A stretch of DNA of 37,443 bases from an uncultured bacterium (GTDB lineage Bacteria; Verrucomicrobiota; Verrucomicrobiia; Verrucomicrobiales; V1-33). Location of the stretch: assembly GCA_903954065.1 (NCBI GenBank), contig CAJBME010000122.1:1-37443 (forward strand), read 5' to 3'. This document shows positions 7,730-16,363 of this stretch, in pieces (the stretch's first letter is position 1; each line of letters starts with the position of its first letter). The notes beneath the pieces are model-generated. The model was given only the letters and a program-made list of their open reading frames with translations, was not told where the DNA came from and searched no databases. The position numbers and the translations under genes are program-made.

Positions 7730-9159
7730 GCGATGGCGGCTTGAATGAGGTTGCCGTGGACGTCGGTGAGGCGGTAATCGCGGCCTTGATGGCGGACGGT
7801 GAAGCGGGTGTGGTCGATGCCTAGTAAGTGGAGAGCGGTGGCATTGAGATCGTGGATCGGCACCGGGTCTTTGATGACATTGTAAGAAAAGTCATCGGTC
7901 TCGCCGATGAGGGTGCCTCGTTTGATTCCTCCTCCGGCGAGCCAGAGCGAAAAGCAGCGCGGATGATGATCGCGACCGTATGTGGTGGCGGTAAGCTGGC
8001 CCTGCGAATAAACACTGCGGCCGAATTCACCGCCCCAGATGACCAAGGTTTCATCCAGGAGCCCACGCTCTTTCAGCTCCTCCACCAAGGCTGCACCCGG
8101 CTGGTCGGTGTCATAACACTGCGTGCGAATGTGCTCGGGTAGATCGCTGTGCTGGTCCCAGCCGCGGTGATACAGCTGAATGAAACGCACGCCGCGTTCA
8201 GCCAAGCGACGGGCGAGCATGCAGTTGGCCGCAAACGTGCCGGGCTTGCGCGACTCTGGACCATACCGGTCAAAGACTGACGCCGGTTCTTTGGAAAGAT
8301 CGGCCAGTTCCGGGACAGATGACTGCATGCGAAAAGCCATTTCATACTGGTCGATGCGGGACTGGATTTCCGGATCTTGGTAGTCGTCGAGCTTGATTTT
8401 GTTGAGGCCAGCGAGGTCATCGAGCATGGCGCGCCGGCGCTCCGGGGTGATGCCTGGGGAGTTGGCGAGAAACAGCACCGGGTCTCGGCCGGGGCTGAAG
8501 CGGACGCCTTGGTGGCGTGCCGACAGAAATCCGGCGCCCCACATGCGTTCGTGCAGTGGCTGCGGGTTGCCCTTGCCGCTAGGGCGGGAAATCATGACGA
8601 CAAAGGCAGGCAGATCCGCATTTTCCGAACCGAGGCCATACGCGAGCCATGAGCCGAACGACGGCCGTCCCGCGACTTGACTGCCAGTTTGCAGCATGGT
8701 CATGGCGGGATCGTGATTGATGGCCTCGGTATTCATCGATCGGATGATGCAGAGGTCATCGGCCAAGCGCGCGGTGTGGGGCAGCAATTCGCTCAACCAG
8801 TGGCCGGCTTGTCCATGTTGGTGGAAAGTAAAAACGGACGGGGCGATGGGGAAGCGCGCCTGACCCGCGGTCATACCGGTGACCCGCTGTCCATTGCGGA
8901 CCGAGTCGGGCAGGTCTTGATCATACCGTTGCCGCAAGCCGGGTTTGTAATCGAAGAGATCGAGTTGTGATGGGGCACCGGCTTGGGTGAGCCAGATGAC
9001 GCGTTTTGCTTTTGGTGCAAAATGGGGAAGACTGACGCCGCTTGGTGTGGCGGAGAGCGACGGCTGGAGCAAGGACGCCAAGGCGGCGGCGCCGATGCCG
9101 GTGCTGGCGCGACTGAGGAAATGCCTGCGGGTCAGGTGGAGAAGTGGATCCGGATGCAT
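7726..9159 (-). CDS. DUF1501 domain protein with Tat signal (first copy)
   Basis: A 477-residue protein with a twin-arginine signal (RRHFLSR at 11-17, followed by a hydrophobic AALASLL stretch), so probably exported folded. The DUF1501 landmarks follow in order: KAKRVIWLTQAGAPSQLDLFDYKP, then SMNTEAINHDPAMTMLQTGS, then SFGSWLAYGLG. Further on come RGVRFIQLYHRGWDQH, VIWGGEFGRS, GRDHHPRCFSLWLAGGG and the C-terminal LHLLGIDHTRF. DUF1501 proteins relate distantly to the alkaline-phosphatase/sulfatase fold. In this group they are almost always encoded next to PSCyt/PSD1 proteins, but their reaction is not established. Its start lies 6 nt after the PSCyt/PSD1 stop, and its own stop overlaps the ATP-grasp start. 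Confidence 0.9.
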   Translation of the reverse strand: MHPDPLLHLTRRHFLSRASTGIGAAALASLLQPSLSATPSGVSLPHFAPKAKRVIWLTQAGAPSQLDLFDYKPGLRQRYDQDLPDSVRNGQRVTGMTAGQARFPIAPSVFTFHQHGQAGHWLSELLPHTARLADDLCIIRSMNTEAINHDPAMTMLQTGSQVAGRPSFGSWLAYGLGSENADLPAFVVMISRPSGKGNPQPLHERMWGAGFLSARHQGVRFSPGRDPVLFLANSPGITPERRRAMLDDLAGLNKIKLDDYQDPEIQSRIDQYEMAFRMQSSVPELADLSKEPASVFDRYGPESRKPGTFAANCMLARRLAERGVRFIQLYHRGWDQHSDLPEHIRTQCYDTDQPGAALVEELKERGLLDETLVIWGGEFGRSVYSQGQLTATTYGRDHHPRCFSLWLAGGGIKRGTLIGETDDFSYNVIKDPVPIHDLNATALHLLGIDHTRFTVRHQGRDYRLTDVHGNLIQAAIA

Positions 9160-9165
9160 GGCGGT

Positions 9166-11517
9166 TTACTCCTTGGTCACGGTTTCGTCGAGATTGAGCA
9201 GCGTGCTGGCGACGGTCGTGTAGGCGGCTAATTCGGCGGCATTGAGTCCAGGCTGGGTGGGGGCTTCTCCGACGTGGAGCAGTGCCTCGGCGCCGGCTTG
9301 GTCGGCTTGGAAATCGAGGAGGGTGCGTTCCAGAGAGGCTGTGAGGATCGTCATTTCCGCGGGGCGCGGGTGGCGGGCGGTGACCAAGCGAAATCCATGC
9401 GTGAGCCGTGAGGAGGTGGAGGCTCCGCCCTCGAGCAGCATCCTCTGGGCGAGCCTGCGCGAGGCTTCGACGTAGGTTGGATCATTGAGCAGGTTGAGTG
9501 CTTGGAGCGGGGTGTTGGTGCGCGGTCGGCGCATGACGCATGTTTCTCGAAACGGTGCGTCGAAGAGCATCATGGCGGGGTTGGGCACCGAGCGTTTCCA
9601 GTACGTGTAGAGGCTGCGTCGGTGGAGGTCTTCGCCTGTTCCAGGCACGTAGACGGTGGTGCCTGAGCCTTCGGTGATTTGCTCATACAGACCGGGCGGG
9701 TGATACGGCTTGACGGACGGACCGCCGATCTTCGTCACCAGCAGGCCGCTAGCGGCGAGGGCTTGGTCACGCACGAATTCACCAGGCAACCGGAAGCGCG
9801 GGCCGCGCGCGAGCAGACGATTGTCCGGATCGCGCGCGCGCGCCGCGGGCGTGAACTTCGAGCTTTGTCGGTAGGTCGCACTGGTGACCAGTAGGCGCAG
9901 CATCGCTTTTGTATCCCATCCGCTGGAAATAAACTCCGCCGCCAGCCAGTCTAGGAGTTCGGGATGACTCGGGGGCTCGCCCTGTGAACCAAAATCCTCT
10001 GCGGTAGCCACCAGTCCGGTGCCGAATAACATCTGCCAATAGCGATTGACCGTCACCCGGGCGGTCAGGGGATGAGTGGGATCGACCAGCCAGCGCGCCA
10101 GTCCCAGCCGGTTGCGTGGAAGGGAATCGCTCATCGGAGGCATGATGGCGGGAGTGGCAGCGGTGACTTTTTCCCCGGGCTGATCGAAGGCACCGCGCAG
10201 GAGGACGAAGGTGTCGCGCGGCATGGCGTCATCCATGACGAGGGTCACGGGAACAGCGTTTTCCGCTTCTTCGAGAGACTTGGTGAGGGCCGCCACACGG
10301 TCTTTGCCTTCCGGGCTTTGGTCCGGCGCGGCCTGCTCAATGTCTGTTTTAATGGCAGAAATCTTCGCCGCAAGATCCGGTCCAGGGACCGGCAGGAACG
10401 GCGGGCTGCTCACATTTGCCGGCTTGGCGTAATCGCCCGCTCCTTTCTCCGAGACATTGTGAAAAAATGCCTTGAGGCTGTAAAAATCACGTTGGGTCAG
10501 CGGGTCAAATTTGTGGTCGTGGCAGCGGGCGCAATTGAACGTCTGGGCCAGCCAGACGGTCGCCGTCGTCTCCACTCGGTCTGCCGTGTAGTTGGCCAAA
10601 AATTCCTCCTCGGTCACCCCTCCTTCCTCGTTGATCATGTGGTTGCGATTGAAGCCGGTGGCGACTCGCTGCGCGACAGTCGCGTTTGGCAGTAGGTCGC
10701 CGGCGAGCTGCTCAAGAGTGAATTGGTCAAAACGTTTGTTTTCATTAAACGCTTGGATCACCCAGTCGCGCCACGGATGCAGCGAGCGGTCGCGATCGAC
10801 CTGATAGCCGTTCGTGTCGGCGTACCGGGCGGCATCCAACCAGTCGATGGCCATGCGTTCGCCGTAATGCGGCGAGGCTAATAAACGATCGATGACCCGT
10901 TCCCAAGCGCCGGGCGCGGTATCGTTGAGGAATGCGTCGACCTCGACCAGAGCGGGTGGCAGTCCGGTGAGGTCGAGGGTCGCGCGGCGAATCAGGGTGA
11001 CCCGGTCCGCTTCTTCGGCGGCGCGCAGGTTTTCTGTGGCTAACCGCTGGCGGATGAAGGCGTCTACAGGGTGGTCGTTCGGTGTGGGAACGAGCGGTCG
11101 CTGCACCGGCTCATAAGCCCAGTGGTTTTGATACTCAGCCCCTTGGGCGATCCAGTGGCTCAGTACTTCTTTCTGACGAGGGGTCAGAGATTTGTGCGAG
11201 CGGTCGGGCGGCATCCGGTCGTCCTCATCCGTCGAGAGGATTCTCCGAACGACTTCACTTTTTTCAGGGTGTCCGGGTACGATGGCGACGGCTCCTGACT
11301 CGGTCGCGCTGGTGGCGTCATCGCGAACATCCAAGCGCAAACCGGCTTCGCGCGTGTTTTGGTCCGGGCCATGGCAGTGAAAACAGGCATCGGAGAGGAT
11401 CGGTCGGATGTCCCGGTTAAACCCGGGGCGCGCGGGCGCGGGTTCGTTCGCGACGGCTTCTAGCGCGCCGACGGTCAGTCCCAGAAAAATCGCCCGTAGC
11501 AAGGGGGTTTTCATCAT
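9166..11517 (-). CDS. PSCyt1-PSCyt2-PSD1 protein (planctomycete-type cytochrome), short form
   Basis: A 783-residue exported protein. An N-terminal signal peptide (about residues 1-23) precedes a planctomycete-type cytochrome c domain (about 31-125). This has a CFHCH haem motif at 45-49 and a DDRMPPD segment whose Met is a possible axial ligand. The PSCyt2 domain (former DUF1549, about 150-360) contains NGYQVDRD, GFNRNHMINEEGG and a second CARCH at 329-333. The PSD1 domain (former DUF1553, about 465-755) contains PRNRLGLARWL, VNRYWQMLFG, SATYRQSS and RRPRTNTPLQALNLLNDP. Such proteins are abundant in Planctomycetes and Verrucomicrobia, but their biochemical role is unsettled. It appears to lead the four-gene operon down to 5103. 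The second Met (11514) is an equally good start. Confidence 0.92.
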   Translation of the reverse strand: MMKTPLLRAIFLGLTVGALEAVANEPAPARPGFNRDIRPILSDACFHCHGPDQNTREAGLRLDVRDDATSATESGAVAIVPGHPEKSEVVRRILSTDEDDRMPPDRSHKSLTPRQKEVLSHWIAQGAEYQNHWAYEPVQRPLVPTPNDHPVDAFIRQRLATENLRAAEEADRVTLIRRATLDLTGLPPALVEVDAFLNDTAPGAWERVIDRLLASPHYGERMAIDWLDAARYADTNGYQVDRDRSLHPWRDWVIQAFNENKRFDQFTLEQLAGDLLPNATVAQRVATGFNRNHMINEEGGVTEEEFLANYTADRVETTATVWLAQTFNCARCHDHKFDPLTQRDFYSLKAFFHNVSEKGAGDYAKPANVSSPPFLPVPGPDLAAKISAIKTDIEQAAPDQSPEGKDRVAALTKSLEEAENAVPVTLVMDDAMPRDTFVLLRGAFDQPGEKVTAATPAIMPPMSDSLPRNRLGLARWLVDPTHPLTARVTVNRYWQMLFGTGLVATAEDFGSQGEPPSHPELLDWLAAEFISSGWDTKAMLRLLVTSATYRQSSKFTPAARARDPDNRLLARGPRFRLPGEFVRDQALAASGLLVTKIGGPSVKPYHPPGLYEQITEGSGTTVYVPGTGEDLHRRSLYTYWKRSVPNPAMMLFDAPFRETCVMRRPRTNTPLQALNLLNDPTYVEASRRLAQRMLLEGGASTSSRLTHGFRLVTARHPRPAEMTILTASLERTLLDFQADQAGAEALLHVGEAPTQPGLNAAELAAYTTVASTLLNLDETVTKE

Positions 11518-11711
11518 GGCTTCTGGCGTTTCTTCATTTTGATGGAACTGAATTGCTGCGCACTGCCCCGACCGGTGGAGGTTTCATCGCTGGCGTGGCG
11601 CACGCAGCGTGGTGTGAAAATCGGGATCGTCCAAAGTTAATCAGGCCGGTCCCGTGCTCAAGGATGATTGCAAAAAGTCAGGTCGATGACGACCCCCTTT
11701 TCAGGAAGGTG

Positions 11712-11904
11712 ATGACGGTGGATGCAGCGCGACCATTTCTTTCTATTCGGACGCAGGTGGTGGAGTACTTGCGCCGTGAGTTGGCGTCTGGAAGTTGGGG
11801 GTGTCAGTCACGGCCGAAAGGACCTGCGCCAGACGATGACGCCGGCGCAGTTTATTTCTGGCGGCACGATCGGACCGGTCCGGGCTAACGGTCGGTCAGC
11901 CTGA
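11712..11904 (+). pseudogene. Decayed N-terminus of a GntR-type HTH regulator
   Basis: ATG 11712 is preceded by a good Shine-Dalgarno (AGGAAGG). The translation then reads RPFLSIRTQVVEYLRRELASGSW, which matches the first helices of GntR-type regulators with a LacI-like sensor domain. The frame breaks at a run of five G (11797-11801). Shifting by one base gives GRKDLRQTM and ISGGTIGPVRAN, which line up with the usual LPGERxLxxxL and VSRxTLRxAL winged-helix segments. A TGA at 11902-11904 then ends the frame, so no sensor domain follows. It looks like a frameshifted and truncated regulator that once lay divergent from the PSCyt operon. The assignment is by eye from short matches. Confidence 0.45.
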
Positions 11905-11916
11905 GTAGGCTACTGG

Positions 11917-11934
11917 CCCGGTTCATTCACCGGG
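11917..11934. terminator. Hairpin downstream of the peptidase pair, weak terminator candidate
   Basis: CCCGGT (11917-11922) and ACCGGG (11929-11934) form a 6-bp stem with a 6-nt loop. It lies 34 nt beyond the stop of the M24 peptidase gene on its strand and just after the end of the regulator remnant on the other strand. No T-tract follows, so this is a weak call. Confidence 0.25.
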
Positions 11935-11967
11935 CGCGGGGCATGGTGAAACCACCAATGACCGGGT

Positions 11968-13143
11968 TTATTTCCAGCAGAGATCGTCGTGCAGCGTGTT
12001 TAAGTTTTCGCATCCGTTTTCCGTGACGATGACCATGTCTTCGATGCGGACGCCGCCTAGATCGCGACGGTAGAGGCCTGGCTCTACGGTGAGGGCTTCG
12101 CCGACGAGCAGGGCCGGGCCTTTGATGTCCAGCAATGGGGGTTCGTGAACATCGAGGCCGATGCCGTGGCCGGTGCCGTGGGTCAGGGCGCAGTACGACA
12201 GCGGCGCGTCTTCAGCGGGCAGTCCGAAGGCGTAACCTGCGTCGAGCATGGCTTGAATGGTGGCCCGGTGGACGGTTTCGCCGGTGACTCCGGCTTTGAT
12301 GGTGCGTTCCGCCGCTAGCTTGGCGGCGCGCACGGCGGCGTGCATGCGGATGACGTCGTCGGGGATGTCTCCATGCACGACGGTGCGGGTGCAGTCGCCA
12401 TTGTAGCGAGTGTTGCGGCAGCGGGGAAAGATGTCGACGATGACTGGCTGGCTGGTGCGAAGCTCTCCGAATCCGTAAAAATGACAATCAGCGGCAGCGG
12501 GGCCGCCGGCGATGATGGCCATGGGATTGACGAAGTTGTGATCCAGCAGCCAGTGATCGACGGCGGCGCGGACCCGTTCGGATGTCAGTGGCTGGCCTTC
12601 ATGGATGAGCACGCCGTCGGGGCGGGCGGTGGCGGAGGCGATCAATTCACAGGCTCTCTGGATGGCTCCTTCGGTGATGTGTTGGGCCTCGCGCAGGTGT
12701 TCGATTTCCTCAGTCGATTTCTGTCGGCGTTCCTTCACCCATCGGTCTGGATCACATTCCACGGTGATGCCAGCCTGACGTGCGAAGTCGGCAAAAATGA
12801 GTGGTAGGGTGCGGTCGCCGGCCACGCGGGTGACTCCGGCGCGGCGGAGGCATTCCGCCGCGGCTTGGGCGTTGGCCGTTTCGCGGTCTCCAGAAAGTCC
12901 TCCTTCCGGCGTATAGTCGGCAGGGCAGGCGACGCGGTCGACGCGGGCTGACTGCCGGGCCCGGTCTATTTCGATGTCACGCAGGATCAAGATGGATTCG
13001 GAGCCGGTGGGGTGGGGGAGTTCGAGCAGCACGACTTGATCGCAGACCGAGAAGCGGATGCGCCAGTAGAGGCTGCTGTGGACTTCGGGAATGCCAGCAG
13101 AGATGAGGGCGGGCCGAGGGGGTGCGATGACAGGGGCGTTCAT
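11968..13143 (-). CDS. M24 family metallopeptidase, Xaa-Pro aminopeptidase-like
   Basis: A 391-residue peptidase of the pita-bread fold. The N-terminal creatinase-like domain covers about residues 1-150. The catalytic domain carries the five metal ligands in order: Asp237 (VDIFPR), Asp250 (GDCTRT), His326 (HGTGHGIG), Glu354 (VEPGLY) and Glu368 (RIEDM). The VHEPP segment downstream of the His is also typical. Family members with this two-domain layout remove an N-terminal residue preceding proline. No signal peptide is present, so it probably acts in the cytoplasm. Its ATG overlaps the stop of the DPP-IV-like gene by 4 nt, so the pair is co-translated. Together they would digest proline-containing peptides. 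Prolidase (dipeptide-specific) is an alternative. Confidence 0.88.
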   Translation of the reverse strand: MNAPVIAPPRPALISAGIPEVHSSLYWRIRFSVCDQVVLLELPHPTGSESILILRDIEIDRARQSARVDRVACPADYTPEGGLSGDRETANAQAAAECLRRAGVTRVAGDRTLPLIFADFARQAGITVECDPDRWVKERRQKSTEEIEHLREAQHITEGAIQRACELIASATARPDGVLIHEGQPLTSERVRAAVDHWLLDHNFVNPMAIIAGGPAAADCHFYGFGELRTSQPVIVDIFPRCRNTRYNGDCTRTVVHGDIPDDVIRMHAAVRAAKLAAERTIKAGVTGETVHRATIQAMLDAGYAFGLPAEDAPLSYCALTHGTGHGIGLDVHEPPLLDIKGPALLVGEALTVEPGLYRRDLGGVRIEDMVIVTENGCENLNTLHDDLCWK

Positions 13144-15464
13144 GACGGTTGGGGATGCTGGGATGGCGTGACGGGCAGGTTTTCAGCGAGATAGCGGGTC
13201 AGTGTGGTGTAGAGGTGGCGCTTGGTGTTTTTTCCTTCATCGAGGCCATGACCGCAATTCGGATAGGAGACTTGGGAGAATTGTTTGTTGTGATCAATGA
13301 GTTCGTTGACGAGGACTTCGCAGTTCTGGTAGTGGCAATTGTCATCTCCGGTGCCATAAACCAGCAGCAGATTTCCCTCTAGCTGGCGGGCAAAAGTGAC
13401 GGGTGATCCGTGGGTGTAGCCGGCGTCATTGTCCGCGGGCAGTCCCATGTAGCGCTCCTGATAAATGGTGTCGTAGAATCGCTGGTTGGCGACAAAAGCC
13501 ACGGCCATGGCCGTGCGGTAAAGATCCGGGTGCCGGAAAATTCCGTTCAGGCTCATCGAGCCACCGCCACTCCATCCCCAGATGCCGACGCGGGTGGGAT
13601 CGATCCACGGTCGCTGCCGCAGGATTTCCCGGGTCGCAGCCGCTTGATCAGCGGAGGCTAGACTGCCGATTTGGCGGTAGACGCTTTTGCGCCAAGCTCG
13701 ACCCCGCGGAGCTGGGGTGCCGCGGTTGTCGATGCTCATCACGACATAACCACGTTGGGCCAGCATGAGATGCCAAAGGTAGTTTTCGCCTCCCCATGCA
13801 TCGAGGACGGTGCAGGCGGCGGGCTCGCCATACACATGAATAACGAGTGGGTAGGAACCGGCTGGATCAAAGTCTGGTGGTTGGAGGCACCAGGCGTCGA
13901 CGTCGAGGTTAGGGCCGATGTTGACTTTAAAAAATTCATGACGGCAGGGTGTTAGGCCTGCTATTTCTTCCTTCAATGTGCGGTTGTCGGCCAGCACGCG
14001 CCTGAGCTGGTGATCTGGCAGGCTGATCAGCGAGATGACGGGGGGCTGGCCGAAACGTGAGAACGTATGAAAGGCCCATTGGCCGTTGCTTGAGAGTTTG
14101 TAGGAATGGGTGCCTTCTTGTCCGGCGGGTGACACGCGCTGGGCGTCGCCTGTGCCATCGAGGCGTGCGCGATAGAGAAAGCGCTGGGCCGGGTGATCCG
14201 GTGAGGCAGTGAAATAGACTAGGCCATTTGCCTCATCCACGCCGGCAATGTGGATGGCATCAAAATCGCCCGGAGTGAGCCGTTGGATGGATTCATCTGC
14301 GGTGGAGACGGCATACACGTGCTGCCAGCCGTCGCGTTCACTCAACCAGAGGAATCGCGACCCGTTGTCGATCCACCGCCACTCGGGCATGACTTCCACC
14401 CAAGTTTCATCCTGATCGGTGAAAATGACGCTCGTCTCGCCGGTGAGGCGATCGCCGCTGATGACTTGAATGGTATTTTGCAGCCGGTTCAGTTGTTGGA
14501 AATAGACGTGTTGGGAGTCGCTCGACCATTCCATGCGCGGGATGTAGTGATTTCGCGGATCGGGGTTGGGGTTAAACCATTGAGTTTCTCCGCCACTGGA
14601 TGGAACGACGCCCACGCGGCAGGCTGAGTTAGTCTCTCCGGCCTTGGGGTACGCGCAGGTGGTGATGACGGGGTAGAGTGAACTGGTTTGGTTGATAAAG
14701 GGAAACTCGCGCACGCCGGTGGTATCGAACTGCCAATACGCGATGGATCGTGAGTCCGGGCTCCAGCGCAGGCCGTTGCGCAGGGAGAATTCCTCTTCAT
14801 TGACCCAGTCGGCCGTGCCATTGATGGTGGTGGCAGAGCCATCCAGAGTGAGTGGCGTGATCTGTAAATCGTGCAGCGACTGCACGTATAGATTGTTATG
14901 GCGCACATACGCGACGCGCTGGCCATCAGGTGAAAGCGTGGCGAACATCATGGTGGCGGGTGCGGCCTCGCCGCCGAGTGGCTGCAGCTTTCGCGTCCGG
15001 CAATGGAAGAGCCAGTAATCACCGCGGGTCTTCTCGCGCCACACCCTCTGGGCATTCGTGAAAAGCAGCAAATGCTCCGCATCGTCCGTCCAAGCATAGT
15101 TCTCGATTTTGAGCGGCACGGTCTGGCCGCTGGGAATCAAGTCTGCGGCGGGCACGAGAATGTCGCGCCGCCCGGTCCCGGGATCGTATTTGACGATGTC
15201 CTTGATTTCTTTCGCGCCCTCGAAGTTTTTGAAATCATCAGACACCTCCAAAGTCGTATATCCCGAATTGTCTTTAAGCCAGTGCGCCGGCCCCCAGCTT
15301 TCGGACTTGAGTCTCCCGTCTGGTCCGAAAATGCGGTCCGGATCCAGCTGCCCAGTGAGGGGCGGATGAGGCGGCGTGGTCAGCATGGGCGAGACGCCTG
15401 TCGTGGAGGACGGCCGAGGCTGGGTCTCGCGTGAGGCAGGGGCAAAGGGTTCTGGATTTGACAT
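13140..15464 (-). CDS. S9 family dipeptidyl-peptidase IV-like serine peptidase
   Basis: A 774-residue protein. The N-terminal beta-propeller (about 50-500) includes DWVNEEEF near residues 219-226, matching the double-Glu motif that holds the substrate N-terminus in DPP-IV. It also has WSPDSRSIAYWQFD. The C-terminal alpha/beta hydrolase has the nucleophile in GWSGGGS (Ser632), the acid in YGTGDDNCHYQ (Asp about 707) and the base in NCGHGLDEG (His about 739). This supports release of Xaa-Pro dipeptides. The frame is open to a TTG at 15578; ATG 15464 was chosen because the extension looks unlike the family and lacks a ribosome site. No signal peptide is visible, which is unusual for this family and suggests a cytoplasmic peptidase. 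It is the first gene of the pair with the M24 peptidase. Confidence 0.88.
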   Translation of the reverse strand: MSNPEPFAPASRETQPRPSSTTGVSPMLTTPPHPPLTGQLDPDRIFGPDGRLKSESWGPAHWLKDNSGYTTLEVSDDFKNFEGAKEIKDIVKYDPGTGRRDILVPAADLIPSGQTVPLKIENYAWTDDAEHLLLFTNAQRVWREKTRGDYWLFHCRTRKLQPLGGEAAPATMMFATLSPDGQRVAYVRHNNLYVQSLHDLQITPLTLDGSATTINGTADWVNEEEFSLRNGLRWSPDSRSIAYWQFDTTGVREFPFINQTSSLYPVITTCAYPKAGETNSACRVGVVPSSGGETQWFNPNPDPRNHYIPRMEWSSDSQHVYFQQLNRLQNTIQVISGDRLTGETSVIFTDQDETWVEVMPEWRWIDNGSRFLWLSERDGWQHVYAVSTADESIQRLTPGDFDAIHIAGVDEANGLVYFTASPDHPAQRFLYRARLDGTGDAQRVSPAGQEGTHSYKLSSNGQWAFHTFSRFGQPPVISLISLPDHQLRRVLADNRTLKEEIAGLTPCRHEFFKVNIGPNLDVDAWCLQPPDFDPAGSYPLVIHVYGEPAACTVLDAWGGENYLWHLMLAQRGYVVMSIDNRGTPAPRGRAWRKSVYRQIGSLASADQAAATREILRQRPWIDPTRVGIWGWSGGGSMSLNGIFRHPDLYRTAMAVAFVANQRFYDTIYQERYMGLPADNDAGYTHGSPVTFARQLEGNLLLVYGTGDDNCHYQNCEVLVNELIDHNKQFSQVSYPNCGHGLDEGKNTKRHLYTTLTRYLAENLPVTPSQHPQPS

Positions 15465-15772
15465 GAGCGAAGAGACAGGAAAACGGACGGGCTCGACAGC
15501 CCGGTGGATTGGCGCCACGCGCGCATGGGCGTGACTCACCGAATAGTCGAGCAGCTGAACAGCCGGCTCGGACTCCAAGGAGGCGGAAGTCCGTCGGCCC
15601 TCTACGTTTCACCGGAATCAGCCCAATGTAAATCCGCGCGTCAGCGCGCCCTTCCGCGTGGCAATGGTTTTTCGATCGCCGGTGAGAGGTGGGAGGTGGG
15701 AGGTGGGAGGTGGCGGATAATTTTGGCCGCGTCGATGGCGTCTGGTGTCGACTTAAGAGCGTATTTTGCTCC
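15465..15772. other. Intergenic region between divergent DPP-IV-like and peroxiredoxin genes
   Basis: No gene is supported in this 308-nt stretch. It holds a hairpin CGGGCT-CGAC-AGCCCG at 15488-15503, a short GCGCG/CGCGC inverted repeat at 15636-15649, and a GAGGTGG tandem repeat close to the peroxiredoxin gene. Promoters for both divergent genes are expected here, but none is obvious. Confidence 0.4.
15686..15713 (+). repeat. Four perfect tandem copies of GAGGTGG
   Basis: A 7-nt unit is repeated four times without mismatch, ending 59 nt upstream of the peroxiredoxin start. The purine-rich units resemble Shine-Dalgarno sequences but are too far from the ATG to act as one. Such a repeat is prone to slippage and might vary between strains. 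Confidence 0.75.
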
Positions 15773-16243
15773 ATGAGCAAACCAGCTGTTCAGTCCGAAG
15801 CCCCTGATTTCACTGCCGCGGTGGCCGGTGTTGGTTATCTGTCGGGGGATACCGTCACCCTGAGCCAGCTTCGAGGGAAACCGGTGGTTCTGTATTTTTA
15901 CCCTAAAGACGACACGCCCGGGTGCACCAAGCAGGCGTGCGCGCTGCGGGACGATTGGGCGGCTGTTTCAGAGAAAGCGTTGGTTTTTGGCATCAGCATC
16001 GACCCGGTGAAGAGCCACGAAAAATTCATTAAAAAACATGATTTGCCGTTTCCACTCATTGCTGACGATGACCAGAAGATCGTGAATGCCTACGGAGTGT
16101 GGGTGGAAAAAAGCTTGTATGGTAAAAAGTATATGGGCACCGAGCGGAGTACGTTCGTCATCGACAAAGACGGTCGGATTGCCGCCATTTTGGAAAAAGT
16201 GAAGCCTGACGATCATTTGGCACAGGTACTGACTGTGCTGTGA
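15773..16243 (+). CDS. bcp: Thioredoxin-dependent peroxiredoxin, BCP/PrxQ type
   Basis: A 156-residue peroxiredoxin that reduces hydrogen peroxide and alkyl hydroperoxides using thioredoxin. The peroxidatic Cys51 lies in DDTPGCTKQAC, with a second Cys at 56. This five-residue spacing is the BCP/PrxQ pattern in which the resolving cysteine is in the same helix. The preceding strand VVLYFYPK and the later GTERSTFVIDKDGRI are also family landmarks. The start at ATG 15773 gives the normal family length. Cytoplasmic. It stands alone, divergent from the peptidase pair and convergent with the pirin gene. Confidence 0.94.
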   Translation: MSKPAVQSEAPDFTAAVAGVGYLSGDTVTLSQLRGKPVVLYFYPKDDTPGCTKQACALRDDWAAVSEKALVFGISIDPVKSHEKFIKKHDLPFPLIADDDQKIVNAYGVWVEKSLYGKKYMGTERSTFVIDKDGRIAAILEKVKPDDHLAQVLTVL

Positions 16244-16363
16244 TGGACTGAATCCGCGAACCGTCGGTCGGAGGGTTGGTCGCGCGGGTCGCAGGATAGA
16301 GGCTGGAGGTGTTCAGAATGATGCTCGCCTAAGATAGGAGTGGCGACATCAAGCGAGATTTAA

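Larger units (their letters stand above)
11518..11967. other. Intergenic region with regulator remnant
   Basis: This 450-nt stretch separates the PSCyt operon start (11517, minus) from the end of the M24 peptidase gene (11968, minus). It contains a plus-strand remnant of a GntR-type regulator (11712-11904) and a small hairpin at 11917-11934. The part at 11518-11711 presumably holds the promoter of the PSCyt operon, but no convincing -10/-35 pair was picked out. A frame open from 11553 is not supported as a gene before 11712. Confidence 0.45.

Noticed and set aside
11553..11711. Coding sequence upstream of the regulator remnant
   Set aside because: In frame with the remnant, but the translation has no regulator similarity and the good ribosome site is at 11704-11710.
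13140..15578. Longer DPP-IV-like protein from TTG 15578
   Set aside because: The extra 38 residues have no family similarity or signal peptide, and no ribosome site precedes the TTG.
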